Positions 53,747-63,062 are shown, counted from the stretch's first letter. The stretch is 64,000 bases of DNA from Gammaproteobacteria bacterium (GCA_014075255.1 CP046178.1:831616-895615); one strand, 5' to 3'. Made by a program: numbers and translations. The notes: a model not told the origin generated them from the letters alone.

Positions 53747-54496
53747 ATGCCAACAGGAAAGAATTGGCCCATCAGCTGGCAAGACTCGCTGATAGCTTCA
53801 CTAGTCATCATTTCTTTTGTTAGTTTATTTTTTATCGAACCAATTTCTCAAGATCTTGCATACCATAGCTTTGCAGATAAACGAAATATGCTGAGCATCA
53901 GCAACTTTTTTGACGTGGCTTCTAATCTACCGTTTTTGTTTGTAGGTATTTTAGGTTTATTCTGTATTTACCAAAATTGGGGTGTAAGCAGTAGTTGGAG
54001 TTGGTTGATCCTTTTCTTAGCTGTCTTTCTTGTCGCATTTGGCTCTTCTTATTATCATCTAAGCCCAGAGAATAAGACCTTAACCTGGGATCGCTTACCC
54101 ATGGCAATAGGATTTATGGCTTTATTTGTAATTGTTCTGACCGATTACGTAAACAGTAAACTTGAGAAATGGCTGCTGATCCCAATGTGCCTAGTTGGAG
54201 TGGCTTCGGTCATATACTGGCATATGACAGATGATTTACGTATTTATGCTTGGGTACAATTTGTTTCTATGGGTTTGCTACTGATAATCATTTCTATTTA
54301 TAAGCCTTACCACTTACAAACAAAATATCTTGTATATGCCTTTGTTTTCTACACTCTCTCTAAGCTTGCTGAACACTTTGATAAGCAAATATATGAATTA
54401 ATGGGACAAATAGTAAGTGGTCATACAATAAAACACCTGCTTGCCGCTATAGCTACGTTTTGCTTTTACTTATTACTAAAACGGCGGGTAACCTAA
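53747..54496 (+). CDS. Ceramidase-like (CREST superfamily) membrane protein
   Basis: A protein of 249 residues with seven membrane helices. The zinc-hydrolase residues of the alkaline ceramidase/PAQR (CREST) superfamily can be placed: Ser in SNLPFLFVGILG (about residue 61), His and Asp in FGSSYYHLSPENKTLTWDRLPM (about 106-120), and a closing HxxxH in SGHTIKHLLAA (about 226-236). It should be a membrane hydrolase for an amide-linked lipid. Bacterial members have no proven substrate and no sphingolipid synthesis gene is visible here. It follows DUF924 by 7 bases and is followed by the CDF gene after 27 bases. Confidence 0.85.
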   Translation: MPTGKNWPISWQDSLIASLVIISFVSLFFIEPISQDLAYHSFADKRNMLSISNFFDVASNLPFLFVGILGLFCIYQNWGVSSSWSWLILFLAVFLVAFGSSYYHLSPENKTLTWDRLPMAIGFMALFVIVLTDYVNSKLEKWLLIPMCLVGVASVIYWHMTDDLRIYAWVQFVSMGLLLIIISIYKPYHLQTKYLVYAFVFYTLSKLAEHFDKQIYELMGQIVSGHTIKHLLAAIATFCFYLLLKRRVT

Positions 54497-54523
54497 GCAC
54501 TGTAGTTTATATACAATACAGAC

Positions 54524-55429
54524 ATGGAACACTCCCACCAGCACCCTACTCCTAAAAATTACAGCTTGGCGTTTGGCATTGGCACGGCTTTAAATGTAAT
54601 TTTTGTAATTGTTGAAGCAACTTTTGGCTTTTTATCTAATTCTTTAGCGCTCATTGCAGATGCAGGCCACAATCTTGGAGATGTTCTTGCACTACTTTTG
54701 GCATGGGGCGCAACGTACTTAGCTCAACGCAAACCCACCAACACAAAAACCTATGGATTACGCAGAGGAACTATCTTAGCGGCCTTTATAAGCAGTCTAA
54801 TTCTTTTAATGACGATGAGCATTGTTGCCTGGGAAGCTTTGGGACGATTTTCTATCCCGTCCGAAGTCAATTCAATGACGATTATTATTGTAGCGGCAAT
54901 AGGTGTCGTTATAAATACTGCTACTGCACTGCTATTCTTAACGAGTCAACATGATGATTTAAATATTAAAGCCGCATTTATTCACATGGCTGCCGATGCA
55001 GGAGTTTCATTAGGTGTAGTCATTGCAGGCATCGCAATAATGCTAACAGGACTGTTTTGGATTGACCCTGCAATTAGTTTACTAATTGTTATTGTGATTG
55101 TGATCAGTACTTGGGGTGTATTTCGAGATTCATTTAACTTAGCCATGGATGGTGTACCCAAAGGCATAGATGTTGAAGAAGTAAGAAGCTTTATTTTACA
55201 ACAAGATGGAATTACGGCTATTCACGACTTGCATGTTTGGGCCATGAGCACCACCCAAGTTGCACTTACTGCTCATATTGTTCGTGATACAACAAATTTA
55301 GATGATCAGTTTTTACAACAGCTTAGTTCTGAATTACAAAATAAGTTTGGAATTATCCACCCGACTATACAAATTGAATCTGGAAAAAATGCGCATTTAT
55401 GTGACCAAGCCCACCTTGATAGTGTATAG
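54524..55429 (+). CDS. Cation diffusion facilitator (zinc/cobalt-type exporter)
   Basis: Proton-coupled metal efflux pump of the CDF family, 301 residues. An N-terminal His-rich MEHSHQHP precedes six helices. The metal site is DAGHNLGD in helix 2 and HMAADAGVSLG in helix 5, the H-x3-D signature of Zn/Co/Cd exporters (CzcD/ZitB). The C-terminal cytoplasmic ferredoxin-like domain contains ITAIHDLHVWAMSTTQVALTAHIV. It is the last of a run of plus-strand genes; a repeat copy follows. Confidence 0.93.
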   Translation: MEHSHQHPTPKNYSLAFGIGTALNVIFVIVEATFGFLSNSLALIADAGHNLGDVLALLLAWGATYLAQRKPTNTKTYGLRRGTILAAFISSLILLMTMSIVAWEALGRFSIPSEVNSMTIIIVAAIGVVINTATALLFLTSQHDDLNIKAAFIHMAADAGVSLGVVIAGIAIMLTGLFWIDPAISLLIVIVIVISTWGVFRDSFNLAMDGVPKGIDVEEVRSFILQQDGITAIHDLHVWAMSTTQVALTAHIVRDTTNLDDQFLQQLSSELQNKFGIIHPTIQIESGKNAHLCDQAHLDSV

Positions 55430-55471
55430 CTAATCTTTGGCTAAACACATTCCATGCATTAATAATTTATA

Positions 55472-55505
55472 TTACGTCCGCTTTCGGCCAATAGCAGACA
55501 TTTAC
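55472..55505 (-). repeat. Short palindromic repeat, copy 6 (distant from the main block)
   Basis: TTACGTCCGCTTTCGG followed by CCAATAGCAGACATTTAC. It has the same polarity as copies 1-5 and again lies just 3' of a minus-strand gene (stop at 55520), about 28 kb from the others. Confidence 0.8.
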
Positions 55506-55519
55506 ATGATTCAGTTGCT

Positions 55520-55951
55520 CTATTTCATGACTTCCCAACTTTCAATTCCACCTGTTACTATGCGGAAAAAAGGATGAGCATCAAGCTCCTTAATCGCTCT
55601 TACCTTAAAATATAATGGTCGATCTCGAGATTTTAACTTTACAAGTAAATGCCGCCTCTCATATTCCAGTTGGCCAATATTTACATCCATTATTAATCTA
55701 GATGTTGTCTTATCAATTTTATCAACGTTAAAGCTATACCCTCGCTGTAAAGATTCTTGATGAATGTGATAAAGGTATTTACCAATTGCAAAAATTGGTG
55801 CTCTTTTTGACTTGAACCGATCTAGCTGCGGGTGATTACGATAACCCTGCGTTTCACCTTTCAATACTTTTTGGGCAAGCAATGCTTCTCTCCAAAGAGC
55901 TACCAAACCTTTAGTATCGAGATATTTCGGATGAATTGACCATAAGCGCAT
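55520..55951 (-). CDS. Pyrimidine-dimer DNA glycosylase-like protein (endonuclease V type)
   Basis: A protein of 143 residues beginning MRLWSIHPKYLDTKGLVALWREALLAQKVL, followed by GYRNHPQLDRFKSKRAPIFAIGKYLYHIHQESLQRGYSFN. These are the signatures of the Pyr_excise family (T4 endonuclease V relatives), in which the N-terminal region, Arg and Glu residues act in base excision of UV dimers. A role in UV repair is inferred from the family. It stands alone, with repeat copy 6 just downstream of its stop. Confidence 0.85.
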   Translation of the reverse strand: MRLWSIHPKYLDTKGLVALWREALLAQKVLKGETQGYRNHPQLDRFKSKRAPIFAIGKYLYHIHQESLQRGYSFNVDKIDKTTSRLIMDVNIGQLEYERRHLLVKLKSRDRPLYFKVRAIKELDAHPFFRIVTGGIESWEVMK

Positions 55952-56026
55952 AAGAATTCAGTATGTACGATTAAAAGGATAATTGAAAAGGCTGCAATAC
56001 CGATAGCGAGCATGCGATCTTGATAA

Positions 56027-56491
56027 CTAAAGATTATTCATTTGCACAAAAGAATAATTTAGATATATAGCAAAACTTACCCATGTTAAATACGGCAACA
56101 TCAATACACCCGCCTTTTTGTCAGTCTTAAAGAAAATAATGACTGTAGACAATATCGCAAGCCATAGAATGATAATTTCTAATAGCGCTAAATCAGGTCG
56201 ATGTATACCAAAGAATAAATACGACCATAGAATGTTTAAACCTAACTGCACAATAAACAATAACAGCGCAATGCTCAGCCCATATTCACGCTTCCCCCAA
56301 ATACGCCACGCAGCAACTCCCATTAAAATAAATAAAATATTCCATACAATTGGAAATACGATATTAGGAGGGGTCAATGAAGATTTCTGCATACCTAGGT
56401 ACCATTCCCCAGGAGTAAAGAAAGACCCTACAAATCCAACGAATAAACACAAGCCTATCCAGAAAGCTAAACTAAGCCATTTTACATTCAT
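56027..56491 (-). CDS. TspO/MBR family protein
   Basis: Five-helix membrane protein of 154 residues homologous to the translocator protein/tryptophan-rich sensory protein. GSFFTPGEWYLGMQKSSLTPPNIVFPIVWNILFILMGVAAWRIW is the first half of the signature, and LGLNILWSYLFFGIHRPDLALLEIIILW followed by LPYLTWVSFAIYLNYSF the second. TspO binds porphyrins and sterols in other species. It begins one base after the MMPL transporter stop, so it is in the same transcript. Confidence 0.95.
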   Translation of the reverse strand: MNVKWLSLAFWIGLCLFVGFVGSFFTPGEWYLGMQKSSLTPPNIVFPIVWNILFILMGVAAWRIWGKREYGLSIALLLFIVQLGLNILWSYLFFGIHRPDLALLEIIILWLAILSTVIIFFKTDKKAGVLMLPYLTWVSFAIYLNYSFVQMNNL

Positions 56492-56492
56492 T

Positions 56493-58982
56493 TTAAACTT
56501 TGAGTGGTTTCATTACCGATAGCAACAACGGAATGATGCTAAAGGTTGCAAATAGCGACACAAGCATTGCCACACTTGTCAGCAAGCCAAAATAAATGGA
56601 TGGCACAAAATTAGAAAGGATCAATACCACAAACCCCAAGGTGATGGTGATAGAGGTAAAGTACAATGCCTTACCTACAGTTGTTTGTGATTTATGTATA
56701 GCCTGGTAGTTATCACCACTTTCAGCATATTCTTTCTTATAGCGATGGATATAGTGAATGGCATAATCCACCCCTATTCCTATCGTGATGGCTGCAATCG
56801 TTATGGTCATTATATCTAACGGAATACCGAACACACCCATACACCCTAAAATAAAGAGCGCTGTAAAAATATTCGGCAATGTTCCAATAATCGCAAGCTT
56901 CACACTTCTGAATAGAACAATCAGCATAATAAGTATTGCTACAAAAACAGTACCGAGCGTTAAGATCTGTGACTTAAATAAACTTTGTAGAACATTATTG
57001 TATAAAACACTAATTCCTGTTAACCGTACACTTTCACCATTTTTTATAAATTCGCCATTTAAATCTGCCTTGATCTTTTTCAGCAAGTCATTGCGAATCA
57101 AAGTGTGGTCAGAATCCTTGATACGCGCTAGTACACGTGCTTGACTTCCATCACTTGAAACGTAGGGCGATATCAATACGTTTTTAATTTTTTCTGGTAC
57201 TTTTGAATAGACCAGTGATAAATGAAAATCCTCTAATGGCCCACCTTTATTGATCGTTCTGAACACTTCCTCAGTGCTTGATAAAGACAACACCTTGCCA
57301 ATTTGCGGCAGGTCTTCTAAATATCGATGAACTTTGTTAATCTTTTTAATTCCGCTGCGGTTATACCAATAACTTTTTGCCGTAAAGTCATCTTGGGTTT
57401 CTTCCAGCTCTGTTAAATAATCACCAAACTCTTCATCTTCTTCTAACTCGTCATCTATCTCCTCTTGCTCAGAACCTGCTTCTAGCATAATCTCTAGCGG
57501 AACCGTCCCCCCCAAGTCTTGATCTACTAATTCCAGTCCTTTATATATATCAGTAGATTTTTTAAAATAATCAATAAATCGATTTTCTACAGTAAGTTGA
57601 CTGATACCTAATATATTCAGTGCAAACATTCCAATTAATATCGTTAAAGTTAATTTCTTATTTTTAACAATAACTTGCAAAATATTTTCAAGAAAATCAG
57701 CAGATTTATCTTTCTCTAGTTTGCGTGATATAGGCTTAATCAGTTTTATCAGTGCAGGCAACACCGTAAACGTCAGCAGAAATGCACAAAACAGCCCAAG
57801 TATCATAATGTAGCCAAAAGTGATTACTGGATTGATATCACTCACCACTAATGAGAAAAACGCTATCGCAGAAGTCAACACCATGTACGAACACGGAGTG
57901 ATGATTTGAGAGATAGCAGTTCTAATCTTATCTTCAACACTATCATCAGGATGTTTTGCCTGAATTTCCTGATAGCGAATTATTACGTGTATCGATAACG
58001 TGACTGAAAATATAATCAGCAAGGCAACAAAATTAGAGGAAATAATGGTTAACTGAAAGCCTAATAGCGATGCTAAACCTGCAACCAGTAGAACATTTAA
58101 TACTGCACAAATAAGTGCTAAGAAAATCCACGCTGGTTTTCTAAAAAACAAGAACAATACCACTATCATAATACCCAGGATGGCAATGCCAAAAGTACGT
58201 ATGTCTTTAACCACATACTCTTTCATGTCATTTCCAATTAAAGGCGCACCTGCTAAATAAAATTCCCCTTTATCCACTTCCGCAGCCAGTATTCCTCTTA
58301 CAGAATCTAGCACTTCCTTATAACGCTGATTGATGACTTGTCGTTCTAATATAATATTATCACGCAGCTCCTCTAGCTCATTTGTGATTTGTGTTTTCTT
58401 AGGGTCGGATTCTTGCTGTTCTAATAGCTCATACTTATGCTCAATTAAACCAACAAGTTCTTTATTCTTCTGTATATCAACTTTTATAGCGGTTGTACTT
58501 AAGTCTTTACTGATTAAATTATTAACGTATATCGGACTCGAGGTGAATTCTTGTTCCGCTTTTTTAAGATCAACATTTGAGTTCAATAAATTGGAAAAAC
58601 TAGTTTCGCCTGTTTTTTCATCTTCTTTGAGTTGCAATAAAAGTGGCACATTACTCAATGAGGTGACACCGGCTATTCCATTGATTTTCTTAAATTGATT
58701 CGATATATCTTCTATATAGCGAATGGTTTCAAGCTCCAACATAGCTTTATTGGGCTTAAAACCAACAATTATGTATTCATCCGTACCATATTCGCGGTGC
58801 ACCTCTCGATAATATTTAAGATCAGGATCACTCTCTAACATGAGCGAATCAGGAGAAGCATCAATGTTTAGATTTGCAATATAGACACTAGATGCTGCAA
58901 CGAGCGCTAACATACTCACAAGTACAACGATTGGTTTGCGTATAACTATTTCAGTTATTGCACTGCTAATAATTTGGAACAT
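56493..58982 (-). CDS. MMPL/RND family transporter
   Basis: A protein of 829 residues with twelve membrane helices in two MMPL-type halves: one helix at 15-33, then five clustered at about 240-400, mirrored by one at about 440 and five from about 665 to the end. Two large periplasmic domains are included. NLNIDASPDSLMLESDPDLKYYREVHREYG is the usual opening of the family, and GIGVDYAIHYIHRYKKEY the second SSD-like motif. Relatives carry lipids such as hopanoids or glycolipids. The substrate is unknown here. It lies downstream of the mfnE-like gene (26-base gap) and upstream of tspO. Confidence 0.9.
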   Translation of the reverse strand: MFQIISSAITEIVIRKPIVVLVSMLALVAASSVYIANLNIDASPDSLMLESDPDLKYYREVHREYGTDEYIIVGFKPNKAMLELETIRYIEDISNQFKKINGIAGVTSLSNVPLLLQLKEDEKTGETSFSNLLNSNVDLKKAEQEFTSSPIYVNNLISKDLSTTAIKVDIQKNKELVGLIEHKYELLEQQESDPKKTQITNELEELRDNIILERQVINQRYKEVLDSVRGILAAEVDKGEFYLAGAPLIGNDMKEYVVKDIRTFGIAILGIMIVVLFLFFRKPAWIFLALICAVLNVLLVAGLASLLGFQLTIISSNFVALLIIFSVTLSIHVIIRYQEIQAKHPDDSVEDKIRTAISQIITPCSYMVLTSAIAFFSLVVSDINPVITFGYIMILGLFCAFLLTFTVLPALIKLIKPISRKLEKDKSADFLENILQVIVKNKKLTLTILIGMFALNILGISQLTVENRFIDYFKKSTDIYKGLELVDQDLGGTVPLEIMLEAGSEQEEIDDELEEDEEFGDYLTELEETQDDFTAKSYWYNRSGIKKINKVHRYLEDLPQIGKVLSLSSTEEVFRTINKGGPLEDFHLSLVYSKVPEKIKNVLISPYVSSDGSQARVLARIKDSDHTLIRNDLLKKIKADLNGEFIKNGESVRLTGISVLYNNVLQSLFKSQILTLGTVFVAILIMLIVLFRSVKLAIIGTLPNIFTALFILGCMGVFGIPLDIMTITIAAITIGIGVDYAIHYIHRYKKEYAESGDNYQAIHKSQTTVGKALYFTSITITLGFVVLILSNFVPSIYFGLLTSVAMLVSLFATFSIIPLLLSVMKPLKV

Positions 58983-59008
58983 GATTTTTTATTTTAAAGT
59001 AATTTATA

Positions 59009-59620
59009 TTAATGTGTATTAAGCAAGCTCTGTAAGTCGCTCACTTTCGACTTATGCAAAATATTTAAATTTATTTTATTAGCATTGACTAATTTATTTA
59101 ATGTTGCATCTATACATTTGCTTTTAGTAAGAGAGTCTAAATCTGTTTCTTCTAGTACTTGTTTTGAAGATTTTACTAATAATAGATTATTTATACCCAA
59201 CTTTCCCGCTAACCATACTGCCAGACTATCTGAGGTCACGTCCCAAGTTTGGTCCAATGTACATTGATTACGAACCATCTCATAGGGTTCCCATATAGCT
59301 ACTTTTGACTCTACCCAGATTTGGTGTGTGCGTTCTGCTGAATGCGTTAATGCCATTGCAGGACAAAGTGAAGCCAATACATTCGCATATTGCTGCATTG
59401 CCATAACCGCCATATGGTGCGCATAAACTCCTAAATCAAATTTCTTATCAGCCAACCTCACTTGATCTGCGAATGGCCCACCCCCAGGAACGATGATGAT
59501 TTTTTTACTCGAATATTCGCTAATAGAATTTAACCACTGAACTAGATACTTACTATCGCATAAGCTACCGCCTATTTTAATCACCCAAGCTTCAGTATTA
59601 ATCCTAATATCCTTGGGCAT
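59009..59620 (-). CDS. Amino-acid-kinase-family protein, MfnE-like
   Basis: A protein of 203 residues of the aspartokinase/uridylate kinase fold: WVIKIGGSLCDSKYLVQWL (12-30), IIIVPGGGPFADQVRLADKKFDLG (about 41-64), HHMAVMAMQQYANVL and VTSDSLAVWLAGKLGINNLLLVKSSKQV. In methanogens the MfnE kinase activates the aminomethylfuran phosphate. The same family occurs in bacterial H4MPT clusters. The operon mates (pabB, MfnF-like and MfnD-like) support the assignment. It overlaps pabB by 17 bases. Confidence 0.8.
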   Translation of the reverse strand: MPKDIRINTEAWVIKIGGSLCDSKYLVQWLNSISEYSSKKIIIVPGGGPFADQVRLADKKFDLGVYAHHMAVMAMQQYANVLASLCPAMALTHSAERTHQIWVESKVAIWEPYEMVRNQCTLDQTWDVTSDSLAVWLAGKLGINNLLLVKSSKQVLEETDLDSLTKSKCIDATLNKLVNANKINLNILHKSKVSDLQSLLNTH

Positions 59621-61019
59621 ATTCCTTACCTTGCTTCAGTACGCGCATCATGGCCGCTGCCTTATCAAAGGTTTCTTGGTATTCCGCACTCACTTCTGAG
59701 TCGTGAACAATTCCGCCACCAGCATAAAAATACATCTGTTGGTTTTTATGCAAAATTGTTCGAATTGCTATATTAGTATCCATATTGCCATCATTACTTA
59801 TATACCCAATCGCACCGCAATAAATACCTCGACGATGTGGTTCTAGCTCTTCGATGATTTCCATCGATCGTAGTTTAGGAGCCCCTGTAATAGATCCTCC
59901 AGGAAAACTACCACGCAACAAATCAAGCGCACTACGATGATCTCGTAATTTTCCAGTAATAGTGCTTACCATATGATGAACATTTGGATAGCTCTCTATA
60001 TCAAATAATTTTGGCACTTTAACAGAGCCTAAAGCGCAGTTTTTACTAATATCATTGCGTAGCAAGTCTACAATCATGACGTTTTCAGCTTGGTCTTTTT
60101 TGCTATTTATCAGTTCTTGCAAAAGCGCATCATCTTCTTGTAAATTTTGTGAGCGTGGGCGCGTGCCTTTAATTGGTTTGGTTTGAACGACATTGTTTTT
60201 AACCGATAAAAACCGTTCTGGAGAATTACTAAGGACTTGGAAATCCGTGTAATTCAAATAGGCACTAAACGGTGATGGATTGATACGACGAAGCACACAA
60301 TAAGCTTGCCAAGGATCGCCTTCAACTAGCGCATTAAACCGCTGGGCTAGATTTACCTGATAACAATCCCCTTCTCTTATATAAGACTTAATCTGTGCAA
60401 AAGCTTTTGCATAAGCTGCTTCATCCATATTAGATTCGACACTTCTCAATACATTAAATTCTTGGCGTTTTTTTAGCGGTTTTTTATCCAGAACATATTT
60501 AACTAAATCATCCCAATCTCGCTGTATGCGAAGATCGGTTTTATCGCCCACCAAAACAGTATTTTTCTTTTTGTGGTCTACAATTATTGCCCAGGAGTAG
60601 ATCCCTATTTTCATATCAGGCAAATCAATATCGTCTTGCGAAATAGATGGAAGCTTTTCCAGTGATCTACCTAAATCGTAACTAAAGTAACCTAGCGCAC
60701 CGCCTACAAAAGGCAGTTTTAAATCATTCTCTAGGGAATCGGATTTGTTTTTTTGTATTTGGGGTAGAAGATATTCTTTTAGTACAGAAAAAGGATCACC
60801 AGGAGCGGATAAAGATTCTGACCATGATTCAATATTATTTTTATTATTTTTACTAGTTATGCAAACTTTTGGTCTTGAACTGATAATGTCATAGCGGCCA
60901 TATATAGCATCCGGCTGATTACTATCCAAAAATACTGACCAAGGTTCTTCAGCAAATTTATCAAACAATATACTGCTATTATGTGAATAGGGTATTTCTG
61001 CAATTAAATACTTATTCAT
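59604..61019 (-). CDS. pabB: Aminodeoxychorismate synthase component I
   Basis: Converts chorismate with ammonia to 4-amino-4-deoxychorismate, the precursor of p-aminobenzoate. The chorismate-binding fold of 471 residues contains TKPIKGTRPR (the Lys that separates PabB from anthranilate synthase TrpE), MIVDLLRNDISKNC, GSFPGGSITGAPKLRSMEII and RRGIYCGAIGYIS. Its presence inside the furan-cofactor operon is unusual for a folate gene; p-aminobenzoate is also the arylamine of tetrahydromethanopterin, so it may feed that branch (inference). It overlaps the genes on both sides. Confidence 0.92.
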   Translation of the reverse strand: MNKYLIAEIPYSHNSSILFDKFAEEPWSVFLDSNQPDAIYGRYDIISSRPKVCITSKNNKNNIESWSESLSAPGDPFSVLKEYLLPQIQKNKSDSLENDLKLPFVGGALGYFSYDLGRSLEKLPSISQDDIDLPDMKIGIYSWAIIVDHKKKNTVLVGDKTDLRIQRDWDDLVKYVLDKKPLKKRQEFNVLRSVESNMDEAAYAKAFAQIKSYIREGDCYQVNLAQRFNALVEGDPWQAYCVLRRINPSPFSAYLNYTDFQVLSNSPERFLSVKNNVVQTKPIKGTRPRSQNLQEDDALLQELINSKKDQAENVMIVDLLRNDISKNCALGSVKVPKLFDIESYPNVHHMVSTITGKLRDHRSALDLLRGSFPGGSITGAPKLRSMEIIEELEPHRRGIYCGAIGYISNDGNMDTNIAIRTILHKNQQMYFYAGGGIVHDSEVSAEYQETFDKAAAMMRVLKQGKEYAQGY

Positions 61020-62095
61020 CCATCATCGCCTATAAAAGCAGGACTTGCATAGGCTAAGCACGCCACCGATGCTGCAGGTGCACAATCACCCACCCCAAAT
61101 TCACAATTTAGCGCTGTTAGATCAAAGTATTCTTCAAAATCAATATATTCTCTACCCAATTGCTGTGCCAGATCTCTTACTAAGAAACGCCCTACACCAG
61201 CACCTACGATTGGCGTGGCAAGTGATACGCTCTTTTTCATGAATTGATGGCGACAGGCATCCTTGATTATTTGAACTTGAGCGGCACGTATTTGTTTTGC
61301 AACTTTACGCCATACTTCCAACTCCTCTTTCTTTGCATCATTAGCAAACATTCTTGCAAGGCGAGCTGCACTACTTGATACATCTTTTGCGCGACCATCA
61401 AGCGTATCACTTAGATCTGCGTAAGCGGATAACTCACCGGTTAGACGATATACATCTGCAGTATTTGCAAAGTACTCATTGATGACAGGGATTTGTTTTT
61501 CTTTTACTAGAGCAGACTTGCTGATAGCAAATATAGGGGTTCTAACCACGCCACAGTACACCAACTCTCTTGCAATCAGCCTTTGTTCATCCGTGTATCC
61601 TGCATACGCCACTTTATGATCACGCACTTCGACAATATCAGTTGTAGTACTGCCAATATCAATAAATAAAGCATTCTCAATGTTAGCTGCGGCATAATGC
61701 GCACTTGCCAGCCAGTTTGCAGAAGCAATTTTACAATATTCAGCAGTCGCTTGATCAGCACCCACAAACCCATCCGTCCCTGCATAGTATTGCACCTTAG
61801 ATGCGCCTAGTTTATTTGACATTTCTGCAATTATCGAAAGCACGCCTTGCTCGCGATCCACAAAATGATCCACTAACTCTCCCGTCATAGTTATGGCATG
61901 CACATACTGTTCAAAATTAGCATTTTTTTGAACCACATCTATGCAGTCACTTAATTCATTAACTCCCTTCCAAAGAGGACAAACCAATTGTTGAACTTGA
62001 GAAATAATTTGCTTGTTAGCGATTGCAACTTTTACGTGTGCGCCACCAACATCCCATCCTATAATATTAGGCTGCACGTTCTGCCCCGACCTCAA
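61016..62095 (-). CDS. Hydantoinase/ASKHA-fold protein, MfnF-like
   Basis: A protein of 359 residues: IIGWDVGGAHVKVAIANK (11-28), LFIDIGSTTTDIVEVRDHKVAYAGYTDEQRL (about 138-168) and CGVVRTPIFAISKS show the sugar-kinase/actin-like ATPase fold of hydantoinase-A proteins. MfnF in methanogens joins the aminomethylfuran to the tyramine-glutamate unit; bacterial H4MPT clusters carry this same family. A C-terminal GAGVGRFLVRDLAQQLGREYIDFEEYF is conserved-looking. It overlaps pabB by 4 bases and the ATP-grasp gene by 29 bases. Confidence 0.83.
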   Translation of the reverse strand: MRSGQNVQPNIIGWDVGGAHVKVAIANKQIISQVQQLVCPLWKGVNELSDCIDVVQKNANFEQYVHAITMTGELVDHFVDREQGVLSIIAEMSNKLGASKVQYYAGTDGFVGADQATAEYCKIASANWLASAHYAAANIENALFIDIGSTTTDIVEVRDHKVAYAGYTDEQRLIARELVYCGVVRTPIFAISKSALVKEKQIPVINEYFANTADVYRLTGELSAYADLSDTLDGRAKDVSSSAARLARMFANDAKKEELEVWRKVAKQIRAAQVQIIKDACRHQFMKKSVSLATPIVGAGVGRFLVRDLAQQLGREYIDFEEYFDLTALNCEFGVGDCAPAASVACLAYASPAFIGDDG

Positions 62096-63062
62096 CAGTA
62101 ACGCTAGCGTTTATAGTGGCAATAATTTCTGGCAATTCCTGCTTAGCAAAAGTCTGCAGCAACCATTCAGCAGGGTTTGTGCCTAATGCTGATTTCAAAC
62201 CCACATATGAGGTCGTTAATCTTGGATTAATTTCAACCAATAACACTTCATTATTGGTAATTAAAATATCTACTCCAATATAACCTTTTAAACCAGGCAA
62301 GGATTTTATTAACTTCTTACTAAATTCGATAAAATCATTTCGCTCAAGCGCATTAACCACACATTCTTTTAATTTCAGACTGTCGTCTGTCTCGATAAGC
62401 TTTTGTATATTGGCACTTAACACCCGACATTTACCCTGCCAACATAACAAACTTAAACTTGCGCTTTGTGCTTGAATATAGGGCTGAATAATGTAGTTCT
62501 TCATCTCGCCCAGGTTTATTGCATCACTTAGATGTTGTGTAGTGGTTAATAAATGGATGTTTTCACATCCAACCCCGTCTTTGGGCTTTATAATGATTCT
62601 ATCTGCTTCTACAGATTCTATATTTTCTATTCCGTACGTTGGAATTTGAGAAACACCATAGCCTTGCAAATATTCGAAAGTATCTAGCTTATTGCCCACC
62701 AGCGCTATGCTTTCGGCTGTGCTATTAAGCAACATGAACCCTCTATTAGAATATTTCTCACACAAACTAGATAAAATATTTCCACTTTCTGGTGCAATAA
62801 TCAGCAAAGCATCCACATGCGAGGACAAAGTATCAATCACCTCAACATAATCGTGCTCTGCACTCACAACATGCTCATCATTAACACAAGGGTTACGCTG
62901 CAATCGATAATCACGCATTATACTGACTTGCACATCAGCCAATTCTGAAAAATCTTCAACTACAGCATTAAGCATTAATTTACCTTCATTCACTAACGTA
63001 GCTGGCAACGCCTCGCCTACCAACCCTCCACCAGTGATATACTCGAAGATCAATATATTCAT
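62067..63062 (-). CDS. ATP-grasp amino-acid ligase, MfnD-like
   Basis: A protein of 331 residues when started at the ATG at 63062 (MNILIFEYITGGGLVGEALP); a longer frame from 63104 runs into the divergent gene. ATP-grasp elements: IIKPKDGVGCENIHLL (nucleotide lysine and glycine loop, about 156-171) and LLVEINPRLTTSYVGLKSALG (metal-binding E-x-N and catalytic Arg, about 279-299). The family includes the tyramine-glutamate ligase MfnD of methanofuran synthesis. In bacteria the tyrosine form of methylofuran is known, so the acceptor may be tyrosine (inference). First gene of the operon. Confidence 0.82.
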   Translation of the reverse strand: MNILIFEYITGGGLVGEALPATLVNEGKLMLNAVVEDFSELADVQVSIMRDYRLQRNPCVNDEHVVSAEHDYVEVIDTLSSHVDALLIIAPESGNILSSLCEKYSNRGFMLLNSTAESIALVGNKLDTFEYLQGYGVSQIPTYGIENIESVEADRIIIKPKDGVGCENIHLLTTTQHLSDAINLGEMKNYIIQPYIQAQSASLSLLCWQGKCRVLSANIQKLIETDDSLKLKECVVNALERNDFIEFSKKLIKSLPGLKGYIGVDILITNNEVLLVEINPRLTTSYVGLKSALGTNPAEWLLQTFAKQELPEIIATINASVTVEVGAERAA

